64,000 nucleotides of DNA from the NCBI RefSeq assembly GCF_022012415.1, contig NZ_JAKLTR010000003.1, forward strand, positions 186,001 through 250,000, in the 5' to 3' direction. The stretch comes from Terrimonas ginsenosidimutans (GTDB lineage Bacteria > Bacteroidota > Bacteroidia > Chitinophagales > Chitinophagaceae). Position 1 is the first letter of the stretch. Each line of letters opens with the position of its first letter. Position numbers and translations under genes: made by a program. The notes beneath the pieces were generated by a model, which was not told the origin of the DNA, did not search any database, and saw only the letters and a list, made by a program, of their open reading frames with translations. Below, piece by piece: positions 46,357 to 55,800 of this stretch.

Positions 46357-47985
46357 ATGAAACTCTTCCGTCTTGCCATCGCGGGTCTTACTACCTGCCT
46401 TTTCAATACATCTATTGTGTCCGCACAGAATACCCTTTCCCAGGCCTGGGTCGCGGATAATGGTAATGGCACTTACAAAAATCCGGTTGTTAATGCTGAC
46501 TACAGTGATCCCGATGCAATACGGGTAGGCGATGACTATTACATGATCTCTTCCAGTTTTACGCATATGCCTGGCCTGCCGATCCTGCATTCAAAGGACC
46601 TGGTGAACTGGTCGCTGATCGGTCATGTACTAAAAAGACAGGCGCCTTATGAGCACTTCAGCAAAGTGCAGCATGGCGGTGGTGTATGGGCGCCAAGCAT
46701 CCGTTACCATAACAATGAATTCTATATCTACTCTCCCGATCCCGATTTCGGGATCTATGTCATAAAGGCAAAGAACATTCTTGGTCCCTGGTCAGACCCC
46801 ATCCTTGTAGCGCCGGGTAAGGGATTGATCGATCCCTGCCCGCTATGGGATGATAATGGCAAAGCTTATCTCGCGCATGCGTACGCGGGCAGCCGCGCCG
46901 GCATCAAAAGTGTACTCACTGTAAGAGAGATGACCCCCGATGGTACGAAAACACTTGATGAAGGTGTGCTTGTATTCGACGGTCATGATGCGGATCCTAC
47001 ACTCGAAGGCCCTAAGTTTTACAAGCGTAACGGCTATTATTATATCCTCGCCCCGGCAGGCGGTGTGAGCACCGGCTGGCAATTGGCGCTTCGCTCAAAA
47101 AATGTCTACGGTCCTTATGAAAGAAAGGTCGTGATGGATCAGGGCAAGTCTCCCGTGAACGGTCCGCACCAGGGAGCCTGGGTGGATACAAAAACCGGGG
47201 AACACTGGTTCCTTCACTTCCAGGATAAAGAAGCTTATGGCCGCGTGGTGCATCTGCAACCGATGAAATGGGTGAATGACTGGCCGGTGATCGGGATCGA
47301 TAAAGATGGCGATGGTAAAGGTGAACCGGTGATGGAATACAAAAAGCCGAATGTCGGTGCACAGAAAATTACCAGGGCAACTCCCCCGGATAGTGATGAG
47401 TTCGATGCAAACAAACTCGGTCTGCAATGGCAATGGCAGGCAAACCCTCAGCCATTCTGGGCTTTTCCTGGTGGTGGTAAACTCCGGCTGTTCTCCTACC
47501 CGGTGCCGGATAGCGTAAAGAACTACTGGGATGTTCCCAACCTGCTGATGCAGAAATTCCCGGCTGACGAATTTGTGGCAACAACCAAACTGAACTTCAA
47601 GCCGCGTCTTGATAATGAGCGGGCAGGCCTGATCGTATTCGGCGCTGATTATGCATACGTTTCTGTTGTAAAAAAGAAAGAAGGGAATTATCTTTCCTTT
47701 AGTATCTGTAACAATGCTGACAAGGGAAAGAATGAAACAGTGCAGGATAGCAGGAAACTGGAGAATGCAGATATTTATTTCCGGGTGACAGTGAGTAATG
47801 GTGGCGTTTGCGAATTCAGCTATAGCACTGACGGAACTAAATTTGAAAAGATAGGAGAGAAGCTGACGGCAAAACCGGGAAGATGGGTTGGTGCGAAAGT
47901 CGGGCTGTTCTGCACAAGAACAACAAAAACGAATGATGCTGGTTTTGCGGATGTTGATTGGTTTCGGATTTCGTCAGTGAAATGA
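46357..47985 (+). CDS. Glycoside hydrolase family 43 (beta-xylosidase/arabinofuranosidase-like)
   Basis: The 542-residue enzyme has a signal peptide (1-23, VSAQ) and the GH43 five-bladed propeller. The general base is D51 (YSDPDAIR), the pKa modulator D159 (GLIDPCPLWDDNG) and the general acid E217 (PTLEGPKFYKR). A C-terminal DUF1349-like beta-sandwich (about 350-540) is typical of the beta-xylosidase subfamily (probably GH43_12). It lies next to the xylose genes and should release xylose or arabinose from side chains. The 3' end is part of a tandem array. Confidence 0.92.
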   Translation: MKLFRLAIAGLTTCLFNTSIVSAQNTLSQAWVADNGNGTYKNPVVNADYSDPDAIRVGDDYYMISSSFTHMPGLPILHSKDLVNWSLIGHVLKRQAPYEHFSKVQHGGGVWAPSIRYHNNEFYIYSPDPDFGIYVIKAKNILGPWSDPILVAPGKGLIDPCPLWDDNGKAYLAHAYAGSRAGIKSVLTVREMTPDGTKTLDEGVLVFDGHDADPTLEGPKFYKRNGYYYILAPAGGVSTGWQLALRSKNVYGPYERKVVMDQGKSPVNGPHQGAWVDTKTGEHWFLHFQDKEAYGRVVHLQPMKWVNDWPVIGIDKDGDGKGEPVMEYKKPNVGAQKITRATPPDSDEFDANKLGLQWQWQANPQPFWAFPGGGKLRLFSYPVPDSVKNYWDVPNLLMQKFPADEFVATTKLNFKPRLDNERAGLIVFGADYAYVSVVKKKEGNYLSFSICNNADKGKNETVQDSRKLENADIYFRVTVSNGGVCEFSYSTDGTKFEKIGEKLTAKPGRWVGAKVGLFCTRTTKTNDAGFADVDWFRISSVK

Positions 47986-48665
47986 TAAGTATCGCGAAGA
48001 GCGCTAAGGTGTCGCAGAGTACGCTAAGTCTTTGCGATCATGGCGGATCCTTTGCGCGCTCTGCGACACAACAAAAACGAATGATGCTGGTTTTGCGGAT
48101 GTTGATTGGTTTCGGATTTTGTCAGTGAAATGATAAGTATCGCGAAGAGCGCTAAGGTGTCGCAGAGTACGCTAAGTCTTTGCGATCATGGCGGATTCTT
48201 TGCGCGCTCTGCGACAGGACAAAAATGAATGATGCTGGTTTTGCGGATGTTGATTGGTTTCGGATTTCGTCAGTGAAATGATAAGTATCGCGAAGAGCGC
48301 CAAGGTGTCGCAGAGTACGCTAAGTCTTTGCGATCCTGGCGGATCCTTTGCGCGCTCTGCGACAGGACAAAAACGAATGATGCTGGTTTTGCGGATGTTG
48401 ATTGGTTTCGGATTTTGTCAGTGAAATGATAAGTATCGCGGAGGGCGCCAAGGTGTCGCAGAGTACGCTAAGTCTTTGCGATCCTGGCGGATTCTTTGCG
48501 CGCTCTGCGACAGGACAAAAACGAATGATGCTGGTTTGCGGATGTTGATTGGTTTCGGATTTCGTCAGTGAAATGATAAGTATCGCGAAGAGCGCCAAGG
48601 TGTCGCAGAGTACGCTAAGTCTTTGCGATCCTGGCGGATCCTTTGCGCGCTCTGCGATACTTCCG
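47925..48665. repeat. Five tandem 148-bp units carrying the GH43 gene 3' end
   Basis: The word GAATGATGCTGG marks units at 47931 (inside GH43), 48079, 48227, 48375 and 48523, each 148 bases apart; the last unit has lost one T. Each unit repeats about 56 bases coding for the enzyme's last 17 residues and stop. A GCGCTAAGG / CGCTCTGCGAC palindrome follows in each. This fills the 717-base gap to the Gfo/Idh/MocA gene, and no other gene is seen. Confidence 0.97.
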
Positions 48666-48702
48666 ACGTTTTTAATGATCCACATTTAAATACGCTTGCT
48701 AT

Positions 48703-50100
48703 ATGGAACGTCGTAAATTCCTCGGCTATACCGCCGCTGCGGGTGCATCACTGTTGTTGCATCCCTTTGACTCATTTGCTGCACCTGCAGAAAAGATCAA
48801 ACTCGCCATGATCGGCACCGGCCACAGGGGATCCGGTTTCTGGGGCAAAGACCTTCTCAAAAATTTTGGCTCTGTCGCAGAGTTTGTTGGTCTCGCTGAT
48901 ATCAACCCCGGAAGGATGGAATATGTAAAGCAGATGATGGGCGTCAACTGTCCACTCTTTTCTTCCCTGGATGAGATGCTCGCCAGGACAAAGCCCGACT
49001 ATCTGATTGTCACTACTGTCGACTCTACTCATGATGACATCATTGTAAAAGCCCTGCTCAAAGGCTTTAATGTGATCACCGAAAAGCCGATGACCACCGA
49101 TGAAGTGAAATGTAAACGCATTCTTGAGGCGGAGAAAAAGTCGGGTAAGAAAGTGATCGTTGCTTTCAATTACCGCCACAGCGTTCACAGCATGCAATTG
49201 AAGGAATTGCTGGCGAAGAAACGGGTGGGTAAAGTCACGTCTGTTGATTTTAACTGGTACCTGAACGTATATCATGGTGCGGACTATTTCCGCCGCTGGC
49301 ATGGCTTTACCGCGAAGAGTGGTTCGCTTTGGGTCCATAAAGCAACTCACCACTTTGACCTGCTGAACTGGTGGCTGAATTCGGAGCCCGTTGAAGTAAG
49401 TGCTTATGGTTCGCTTGAGATGTATGGAAAGAACAATTCTTTCCGTGGCACCAAATGCCGCGGATGCCAGTATAAAGATCAGTGTAAGTTCTATTGGGAT
49501 ATTAACAAAGACCAGCGTTTGGTTGACCTGTATGTAAAGAATGAACAGCATGATGGTTATATCCGTGATGGTTGTGTCTGGAGGAATGAAATAGATATCT
49601 ATGATAAGATGTCTGCTCAGATCCTGTATGCAAACGGCGTTGTAGCCAACTACTCACTCACTACTTACTCTCCGTATGAAGGATGGCAGATCGCGTTCAA
49701 CGGAACGGATGGCCGTATCGAAACCTGGGAAGATATTCCCTATCTGCAGAAAACACCGGATGACCAGGCGGGCCGTCATGCGGTGGAGATGTCCGATGCC
49801 GATGATGCCATTGCGAACGAATTCCGAGAGATCATGGTGATGGACAATTTCAAAAAGGAGTATGAGATCTTTACCACGCCAAAGATCAAGGGTGGTCACG
49901 GCGGTGGTGATATCCGGATGCAGCGGAGAATGTTTGTTGACAGGAATGATAACCCGCATCATGTAATGGCCGGAACGCGGGAGGGCGCGATGTCTATCCT
50001 GATTGGTATTGCTGCCAGAAAAAGCATAGCTTTGAAAAGGCCGGTAAAAATTTCAGAATTAACAGACCTTAAGCCAATGGCTATTCGCCACGAACAATAA
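48703..50100 (+). CDS. Tat-exported Gfo/Idh/MocA-family oxidoreductase with a cysteine cluster
   Basis: The 465-residue NAD(P)-dependent enzyme has a twin-arginine signal (RRKFLGYT, residues 3-10) and the Rossmann start MIGTGHRG (36-43). The family EKP motif lies at 127-129 and the YRHS strand at 157-160. An insert contains C252, C255, C261 and C291 (C-x2-C-x5-C plus one), which could bind a metal. It may act on a sugar or uronate in the periplasm; glycosidase activity as in GH109 is possible but its signature was not recognised. It is followed 11 bases later by an NTF2-like gene. Confidence 0.85.
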   Translation: MERRKFLGYTAAAGASLLLHPFDSFAAPAEKIKLAMIGTGHRGSGFWGKDLLKNFGSVAEFVGLADINPGRMEYVKQMMGVNCPLFSSLDEMLARTKPDYLIVTTVDSTHDDIIVKALLKGFNVITEKPMTTDEVKCKRILEAEKKSGKKVIVAFNYRHSVHSMQLKELLAKKRVGKVTSVDFNWYLNVYHGADYFRRWHGFTAKSGSLWVHKATHHFDLLNWWLNSEPVEVSAYGSLEMYGKNNSFRGTKCRGCQYKDQCKFYWDINKDQRLVDLYVKNEQHDGYIRDGCVWRNEIDIYDKMSAQILYANGVVANYSLTTYSPYEGWQIAFNGTDGRIETWEDIPYLQKTPDDQAGRHAVEMSDADDAIANEFREIMVMDNFKKEYEIFTTPKIKGGHGGGDIRMQRRMFVDRNDNPHHVMAGTREGAMSILIGIAARKSIALKRPVKISELTDLKPMAIRHEQ

Positions 50101-50111
50101 ACAATTCACGT

Positions 50112-50540
50112 ATGCACAAACTATTGCTCGCAATCGCCGTACTATTAATCAGTACAACCATGAATGCACAAACAAAAAGTGAGAAACAAGTAGCTGAAGC
50201 AGTTGAAGCGCTCCGTAAAGCGATGGTCGACGGCAGTGAATCAGCGCTCAATAATATTGCAGCCGATGGGCTCTCTTATGGTCACAGCGGTGGTAAAGTA
50301 GAAACCAAGGCTGAGTTCGTAGGCACTCTCGCCAGCGGAAAGTCTGATTTCGTAACCATCGACCTCACTGACCAAACGATCCAGGTCAGCAAAGATGTTG
50401 CGATCGTTCGCCATACCCTCTCCGCAAAAACAAATGACGGTGGTAAACCAGGCGAAGTTCATCTCAAGATCATGACCGTATGGCAGCACCAGAAGGGTGG
50501 GTGGAAGATGCTGGCGCGGCAGGCAGTTAAGATCAATTAA
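50112..50540 (+). CDS. Secreted NTF2-like (DUF4440) protein
   Basis: The 142-residue product has a signal peptide (1-20, MNAQ) and the DUF4440/SnoaL-like cone fold pattern (AVEALRKAMVDGSE, YGHSGGKVETKAEFVGTL, WQHQKGGWKMLARQAV). The function is unknown; such proteins often accompany oxidoreductases. It is co-transcribed with the Gfo/Idh/MocA gene. Confidence 0.8.
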   Translation: MHKLLLAIAVLLISTTMNAQTKSEKQVAEAVEALRKAMVDGSESALNNIAADGLSYGHSGGKVETKAEFVGTLASGKSDFVTIDLTDQTIQVSKDVAIVRHTLSAKTNDGGKPGEVHLKIMTVWQHQKGGWKMLARQAVKIN

Positions 50541-50632
50541 AAATTAAAAGTTCAAAAGTAAAAAGTAAAAAACCTCTCATAACGGAGCAGTTCTCTCCGG
50601 GAGATTTTTTACTTTTTACTTTTTAATTTTGA
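50541..50632. repeat. AAAAGTA-word palindrome with terminator-like centre
   Basis: TTAAAAGTTCAAAAGTAAAA at the left is mirrored by TTTTTACTTTTTAATTTT at the right. The centre CCTCTC...GGGAGATTTTTT resembles a terminator. It lies between the NTF2-like and sigma genes. A relative lies at 61758-61897. Confidence 0.7.
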
Positions 50633-50640
50633 CTTCGAAC

Positions 50641-50655
50641 GGGAACGTTTGCGGA
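50641..50655. promoter_or_regulatory. Operator-like site before the sigma/FecR operon
   Basis: GGGAACGTTTGCGGA differs from the GGGAACGATTGCGTA sites at 18545 and 46281 by two bases, and lies 67 bases before the sigma gene. Its left half is not palindromic. Confidence 0.45.
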
Positions 50656-50721
50656 GATTGAGAATATTTCAATAAAGAAATTCGGTATATTTAGTTTGTA
50701 TTGTTTGCCAAAACGACTAAA

Positions 50722-51324
50722 ATGACTGCTAATCTTCGTCTGATACAGCAAGGTATTTGCGACGGAAATGAGACGGCTCTAACAGAGCTGTACAGGCTTT
50801 TTCATAGTCGGCTTCACTATTTCAGTAACTCCATTGTAAAATCTCCGGAGGACGCAGAAGAGTTGGTGGAAGATGTTTTTGTAAAACTCTGGGCCAACAG
50901 AAAGAATATCCTCAGCATAGACAACCTCTCCGTTTATTTATATGTTGCCGTAAAGAACCGCTCGTATAACCTGTTGGTTAAACGAGGCAAAACTGTTCAT
51001 TACTCTTTGGAGGATATGGGGGATGAAATGTCAGCCCCTTCTCTTGATCCGCATAGATTATTGGTAAGCGCTGAAATGATGAAGCGAATGCAACTGGCAA
51101 TAGAGTCATTGCCTCCCCGGTGCAGGATGATCTTCCGCCTTATACGCGAAGATGGATTGCAATACAAAGAAGTAGCTCAGATCTTAAGCATCTCGGTCAA
51201 TACGATTGATGTACAGATGGCGATTGCGACAAAAAGGATCTGCGCCTTGCTTGAACAACAAGACGGCGATGTAAAACTATCCCCGCGGTCAAATTCCCCG
51301 GACCGTAAAAATCAGATTCCCTGA
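50722..51324 (+). CDS. ECF sigma factor of the SusCD2 operon
   Basis: The 200-residue sigma has region 2 (about 15-80; AEELVEDVFVKLW) and region 4 (about 125-175; LPPRCRMIFRLIREDGLQYKEVAQIL then ISVNTIDVQMAIATKRI). It is of the FecI-like type paired with FecR anti-sigma. I use the ATG at 50722; a TTG at 50701 is possible. It should direct transcription of susC2-susD2 when the FecR signal is received. Confidence 0.93.
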   Translation: MTANLRLIQQGICDGNETALTELYRLFHSRLHYFSNSIVKSPEDAEELVEDVFVKLWANRKNILSIDNLSVYLYVAVKNRSYNLLVKRGKTVHYSLEDMGDEMSAPSLDPHRLLVSAEMMKRMQLAIESLPPRCRMIFRLIREDGLQYKEVAQILSISVNTIDVQMAIATKRICALLEQQDGDVKLSPRSNSPDRKNQIP

Positions 51325-51342
51325 ATTGTTTTCTTAATTCGT

Positions 51343-51446
51343 TTGGCGCAGGAGTATCGCAGAGAGCGCAAAGAACCGCAAGGTGCGCCATGATCTCTTT
51401 GTGCTCTCTGCGATGCTTTGCGCTCTCTGCGATACTCCTACGCCAG
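51343..51446. repeat. GCAAAG/GCAGAG palindrome between sigma and FecR
   Basis: TTGGCGCAGGAGTATCGC at the left is mirrored by GCGATACTCCTACGCCAG at the right. Same family as 57981-58087. Its presence inside a sigma/anti-sigma operon is unusual, since such pairs are commonly overlapped. Confidence 0.85.
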
Positions 51447-51517
51447 CTTTAAAAAAATATTCCAATCTCTTAGTAGATACTTCCATTATTGCTGTCCTTT
51501 CAGTCAAACGTATTGCA

Positions 51518-52621
51518 TTGCCGGAAAATCCCGAATATATCTGGTTCCTGTTATCCCGTCATATAACGGGAGAAGCAACTGCTGCAGAAGCTACGGCGTT
51601 GCGGCAATGGCTGGCTGAAGATCCCAATCATCAGCAACAATATGAACTTTTGCTCCAGCTCTGGCAGGCAAAGAATAATCCTCCTTTATCCGTTACTGAG
51701 CCGTCCAGGATCAGTCGGATCCTTCAACTCGCCGCAGTGGAAGAAGCACTCCGGGAAAACAATGATGCGATCCCGGAAGAAACTGTTGTTCGCAGAAGAT
51801 CGTATGCCTGGAAGGTTGCCGCCACGCTGGTCGTGCTGGCGCTCTGCACATGGGGGATTTTACATTGGTTTACATTAAGTAGTGTCGCAGATAACAATCA
51901 TCAGGTGGTTGCGCAAAAAGGAAGTCGTACACGCGCAATCCTTCCGGATGGATCCACTGTATGGCTTAACGCTGGTTCTTCTATCAGCTATGGCAAAACA
52001 TTTAATGATAAGATCCGTGAAGTAACATTATACGGCGAAGCCTATTTTGATGTTGTAAAACAACCTGATCGCCCGTTCGTCGTTCATGCGGGTGATATAA
52101 ATATCAAAGTGCTCGGCACTTCGTTCAATGTGAAGTCTTATCCCGGCGACGATCTGGTGGAAACCACGCTGATCAAAGGCCTGGTTCAGATCATACAGCC
52201 TGGCAATAAACCCGCCATCTATCTTCATCCGAATCAAAAGATCAGTTTGCCTTCGGCAGGTCATGATATTTCTACTGACCCGCCCGATGATCTTCCGGCA
52301 AATTCGTCCGGGCAAAAGAAAGCACTCTCTGAAGGAATTGCCACGATTGATACGACTTTAAGTGAAAAGGAAAGAATCGAAACGGCCTGGCTGTTCAACC
52401 GGCTCGAATTCAGGGATGATGATTTTGAGTCTTTGGCAAAAAAGCTGGAGCGCTGGTATAATGTGACCATTCATTTTGAAGATGAGAAAGTAACGGAACT
52501 GGTATTCAATGGTTCTATCGAAAGTGAATCGGTGGAGCAGGCATTCAAGGCATTGCAGGCTGCAGTGTCTTTCAAATATTCAATTAAAGGAAATGAAATA
52601 TTTATTGGATCAGCGAGGTAG
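51518..52621 (+). CDS. FecR-family anti-sigma factor
   Basis: The 367-residue regulator has an N-terminal cytoplasmic helix set (ENPEYIWFLLSRHITGEATAAE), one membrane helix (WKVAATLVVLALCTWGIL, about residue 108) and a periplasmic FecR domain (GSRTRAILPDGSTVWLN, VTLYGEAYFDV, VLGTSFNVKSY). A C-terminal STN-like strand set (FRDDDFESLAKKLERWYNV) follows. The start is uncertain: there is no clear ATG, and TTG at 51518 is the best candidate beginning the family-like N-terminus. The open frame extends upstream through a palindrome. It should control the preceding sigma by signal from SusC2. Confidence 0.85.
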   Translation: MPENPEYIWFLLSRHITGEATAAEATALRQWLAEDPNHQQQYELLLQLWQAKNNPPLSVTEPSRISRILQLAAVEEALRENNDAIPEETVVRRRSYAWKVAATLVVLALCTWGILHWFTLSSVADNNHQVVAQKGSRTRAILPDGSTVWLNAGSSISYGKTFNDKIREVTLYGEAYFDVVKQPDRPFVVHAGDINIKVLGTSFNVKSYPGDDLVETTLIKGLVQIIQPGNKPAIYLHPNQKISLPSAGHDISTDPPDDLPANSSGQKKALSEGIATIDTTLSEKERIETAWLFNRLEFRDDDFESLAKKLERWYNVTIHFEDEKVTELVFNGSIESESVEQAFKALQAAVSFKYSIKGNEIFIGSAR

Positions 52622-52664
52622 ATCGCCTGGCGCAAGTTCCCGAGAATCACCGCAGAAATAAAAC

Positions 52665-52716
52665 CGCGGGTACGCAGATCAAATCACTTTTAAGTTAAAT
52701 ACTCTGCGTATCCGCG
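52665..52716. repeat. Short palindrome upstream of susC2
   Basis: CGCGGGTACGCAGA at 52665-52678 pairs with TCTGCGTATCCGCG at 52703-52716 (one mismatch). It lies in the 273-base gap between FecR and susC2; no gene is seen. Confidence 0.7.
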
Positions 52717-52894
52717 CCTGATCTGCTTGATCAGCGGGAACCAACCCAAGGCTATCCGGAAAATTGCTGGCAAACAAATGGGGAATGTTGGCGCATTCCC
52801 CTGTGTTACAAGTTAATAATCTTCTTAAGGAACGCGTCTCTTTCCGCAAAGCGGAAGGGGAACTGCATTTATCAACCCATAACCATACTAAAGT

Positions 52895-55800
52895 ATGAAA
52901 AGTTTTTTAACGGTTGCGAAAAACCCGTTGCTTTCCAAACTACTCCTTATCATGAAAGTGACCACTTTTTTTCTGCTGGCTTTTGCGCTGCATGTATCTG
53001 CTGAAGGGATCGGGCAGAAGCTGAATCTAAGGTTCAAACGAACCGAGATAGCAGGAATCCTGAGCTATATCGAAAAAGAAACCGATTACCGGTTCCTTTA
53101 TAACGGACAGCTCAAAAATGTAAAACGGAAAGTGAGCCTGGATATGGAAGCTGCTGATATCAAACAGGCTCTTGATAAGATCCTGGTCAGTAGTGGACTG
53201 ATGTACCAGTTCATGGAGAAAAACCTGATCGTGATCAAACCCGATGACAAGTATTCTCCACCCAAGCCTGTCACAGGTAAGATCACAGACGAAAATGGTG
53301 TGGCACTGGCCGGCGTTTCCATTAATATAAAAGGGACGAACACAGGCACAACCACCAACGAAAAAGGCGAATTCACTATTGATGCGAATGAAGAGGACGT
53401 ACTTACCTTTTCTTACGTCGGTTTTGAACCCCAGGAGCAAAAAGTGGGCGCTAATCCATCTTTCTCCATCATTCTTACTTCTGTTAAAAAAGATCTTGAT
53501 GCGGTGATAGTCATCGGCTATGGCGCGGTGAAAAAGCGTGATCTCACCGGTTCTGTCATTTCTGTGAAAGGCGATGAAATGAAGAAAGTTCCGTCAGGTA
53601 ACGTAATGGAAAGCCTTCAGGGAAAATTACCGGGTGCGGATATCACGAGGAACAGCGGGAGTGCCTCTTCCGGCGTTACGATGACGGTTCGTGGTAACCG
53701 TTCGATCTCCGCCAATAACGGTCCGCTGGTGATTGTGGATGGTGTGATCTATCCCAGTATCCAGGACATCAACGCAAATGACATCCAAAGCCTGGAAGTA
53801 TTGAAAGATGCTTCCTCGACAGCTATATACGGTGCGCGGGGGGCAAATGGCGTATTGCTTGTTACAACCAAAAAAGGAACATCTGGTAAGCCAAAGGTTT
53901 CTTTGAATTCTTACTATGGGATCTCCCAACTCAGCCAGTTCCCCCGCTTTATGAATGGTACTGAATACGCTAATCTTCGCCGCGAAGCGAACAGGCGTAT
54001 CACGATGGCGAATATCAACCCCGCAGGCACATGGATCGACAACAACAGTGATAACCTGATCTTCAACAACGAAGAGCTGACCAATCTCAACAATGGTATA
54101 AACACAGATTATCTTGATCTAGTGATCAGCGATGGGCACCAGCAGGAACATACCGTCGGCATCAGTGCAGGAAGCGAAAAAACAAAAGTGTATGGCTCGC
54201 TTGGTTTTTATAATGAACGCGGCATGTTCAAGAATGATGAACTGAAAAGATTCACCGGCCGCCTCAGCCTTGATCAAACCATCAGCAGGATCTTTAAAGT
54301 GGGCATGCAAATGCAATATTCACGCTACCAGATAGACATGCGTACCAATCCGCTGGATGAAGCATCCAAGATCTCCTCTTTTTCCCGCGCGTATGATGAT
54401 CTTGGTCAGCTGATCAAGAATCCGAACAGTGAATCAGCGCGATGGAATCCATTGTTCGATGAATTGCCGAATGTATCTGTCAATAACCAGATCATTGACA
54501 GAACACTTGCGATCGCCTATGCGGAACTGTCACCAATCAAAGGTTTGAACCTTCGATCCAACCTTGGTTTAACAGTGAATAACAGCCGCACGGGTAAGTT
54601 CTATGATGTATTGTCGCTGAATTCCCGCGGTGGCGCCAGCGTTGCATCAGACTCGGCTAACTTCGGCAGAAACCTGACCTGGGAGAATATCGCCACCTAT
54701 GGCACTTCGTTCGGTGAACATAATTTGAATGTTACGGGCGTTACTTCTTATCAGCAAACGAACGGTGAAAGCCTGATCGGAAAATCGAACGGTCTTTTGT
54801 TACCCAGCAGCTTATTCTATAATCTTGGTATTGGATCTTCTCCAACCAATGGAAGTGGTTATGTAAAAGAAGCATTGTTCTCATTGACCGGTCGTGTGAA
54901 CTACTCTTATAAAGGAAAATATCTCGCTTCGTTCAGCGTGCGCCGCGATCGTTCATCGAAATACCGCGGTGCTAATCAATCCGGCGTGTTTCCTGCGGGT
55001 GCACTTGCATGGCGCATCATTGATGAACCATTCATGGCAAAGAGCAGAAGCATCAACGAATTGAAGCTCCGGGTGAGCTATGGGTTGACAGGTAATGATC
55101 CTGCTTCCGCGTATGTTACACAATCTGTTTTGAACACCGTTCCGAATGCCTTCGGCGAAGCCGTTGCAACAGGTTTGTATTTCAGCAATCTTGTTGGTAA
55201 CCCCGATCTGATCTGGGAAAAAACAAAAGCACTCAACATCGGTGTTGATTTCGGATTGTTTGCCAACAGGATCAATGGTGCGATCGATTTTTATAAAACA
55301 AATACCTATGACCTGATCCTGGAAAGAGCATTGCCTGCAACTACAGGGGCCGGAAAGGTCTTGCAGAATGTCGGCAGAACCAACACATATGGTTTGGATA
55401 TCAGTTTAAATGCAGTTGTTGTAAACCATCACGATTTTAAATTCAATGCGGGGCTTACCTTCTTTACCAATAAAGAAAAAGTGGTATCGTTGGTTGATAA
55501 CCTGGCAAACATGCCTGTCAATGGAAGAATGATCGTTGTGGGCAGCCCGGTGAATGTGATCTATGATTACGAAAAACTCGGGATCTGGCAATTGGGTGAT
55601 TCTACTGCGGCAAAGGGATACAGCCAGGTGCCCGGAGATATCCGTTTGCTTGATCTGAACAAAGACAATAAGATCACCGACCTTGACCGCAAAGTGGTTG
55701 GTCAGCTTACGCCGAAATGGAATGCAGGTCTGAACCTTGACTTCACGTACAAAGGATTTGATCTGAACGTATTCTTGTTCGCAAGGGTTGGTCAGTGGAT

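Noticed and set aside
48320-48685. 121-codon minus-strand frame in the GH43 tail array
   Set aside because: Its peptide repeats follow the 148-bp units, and it has no independent coding signal.
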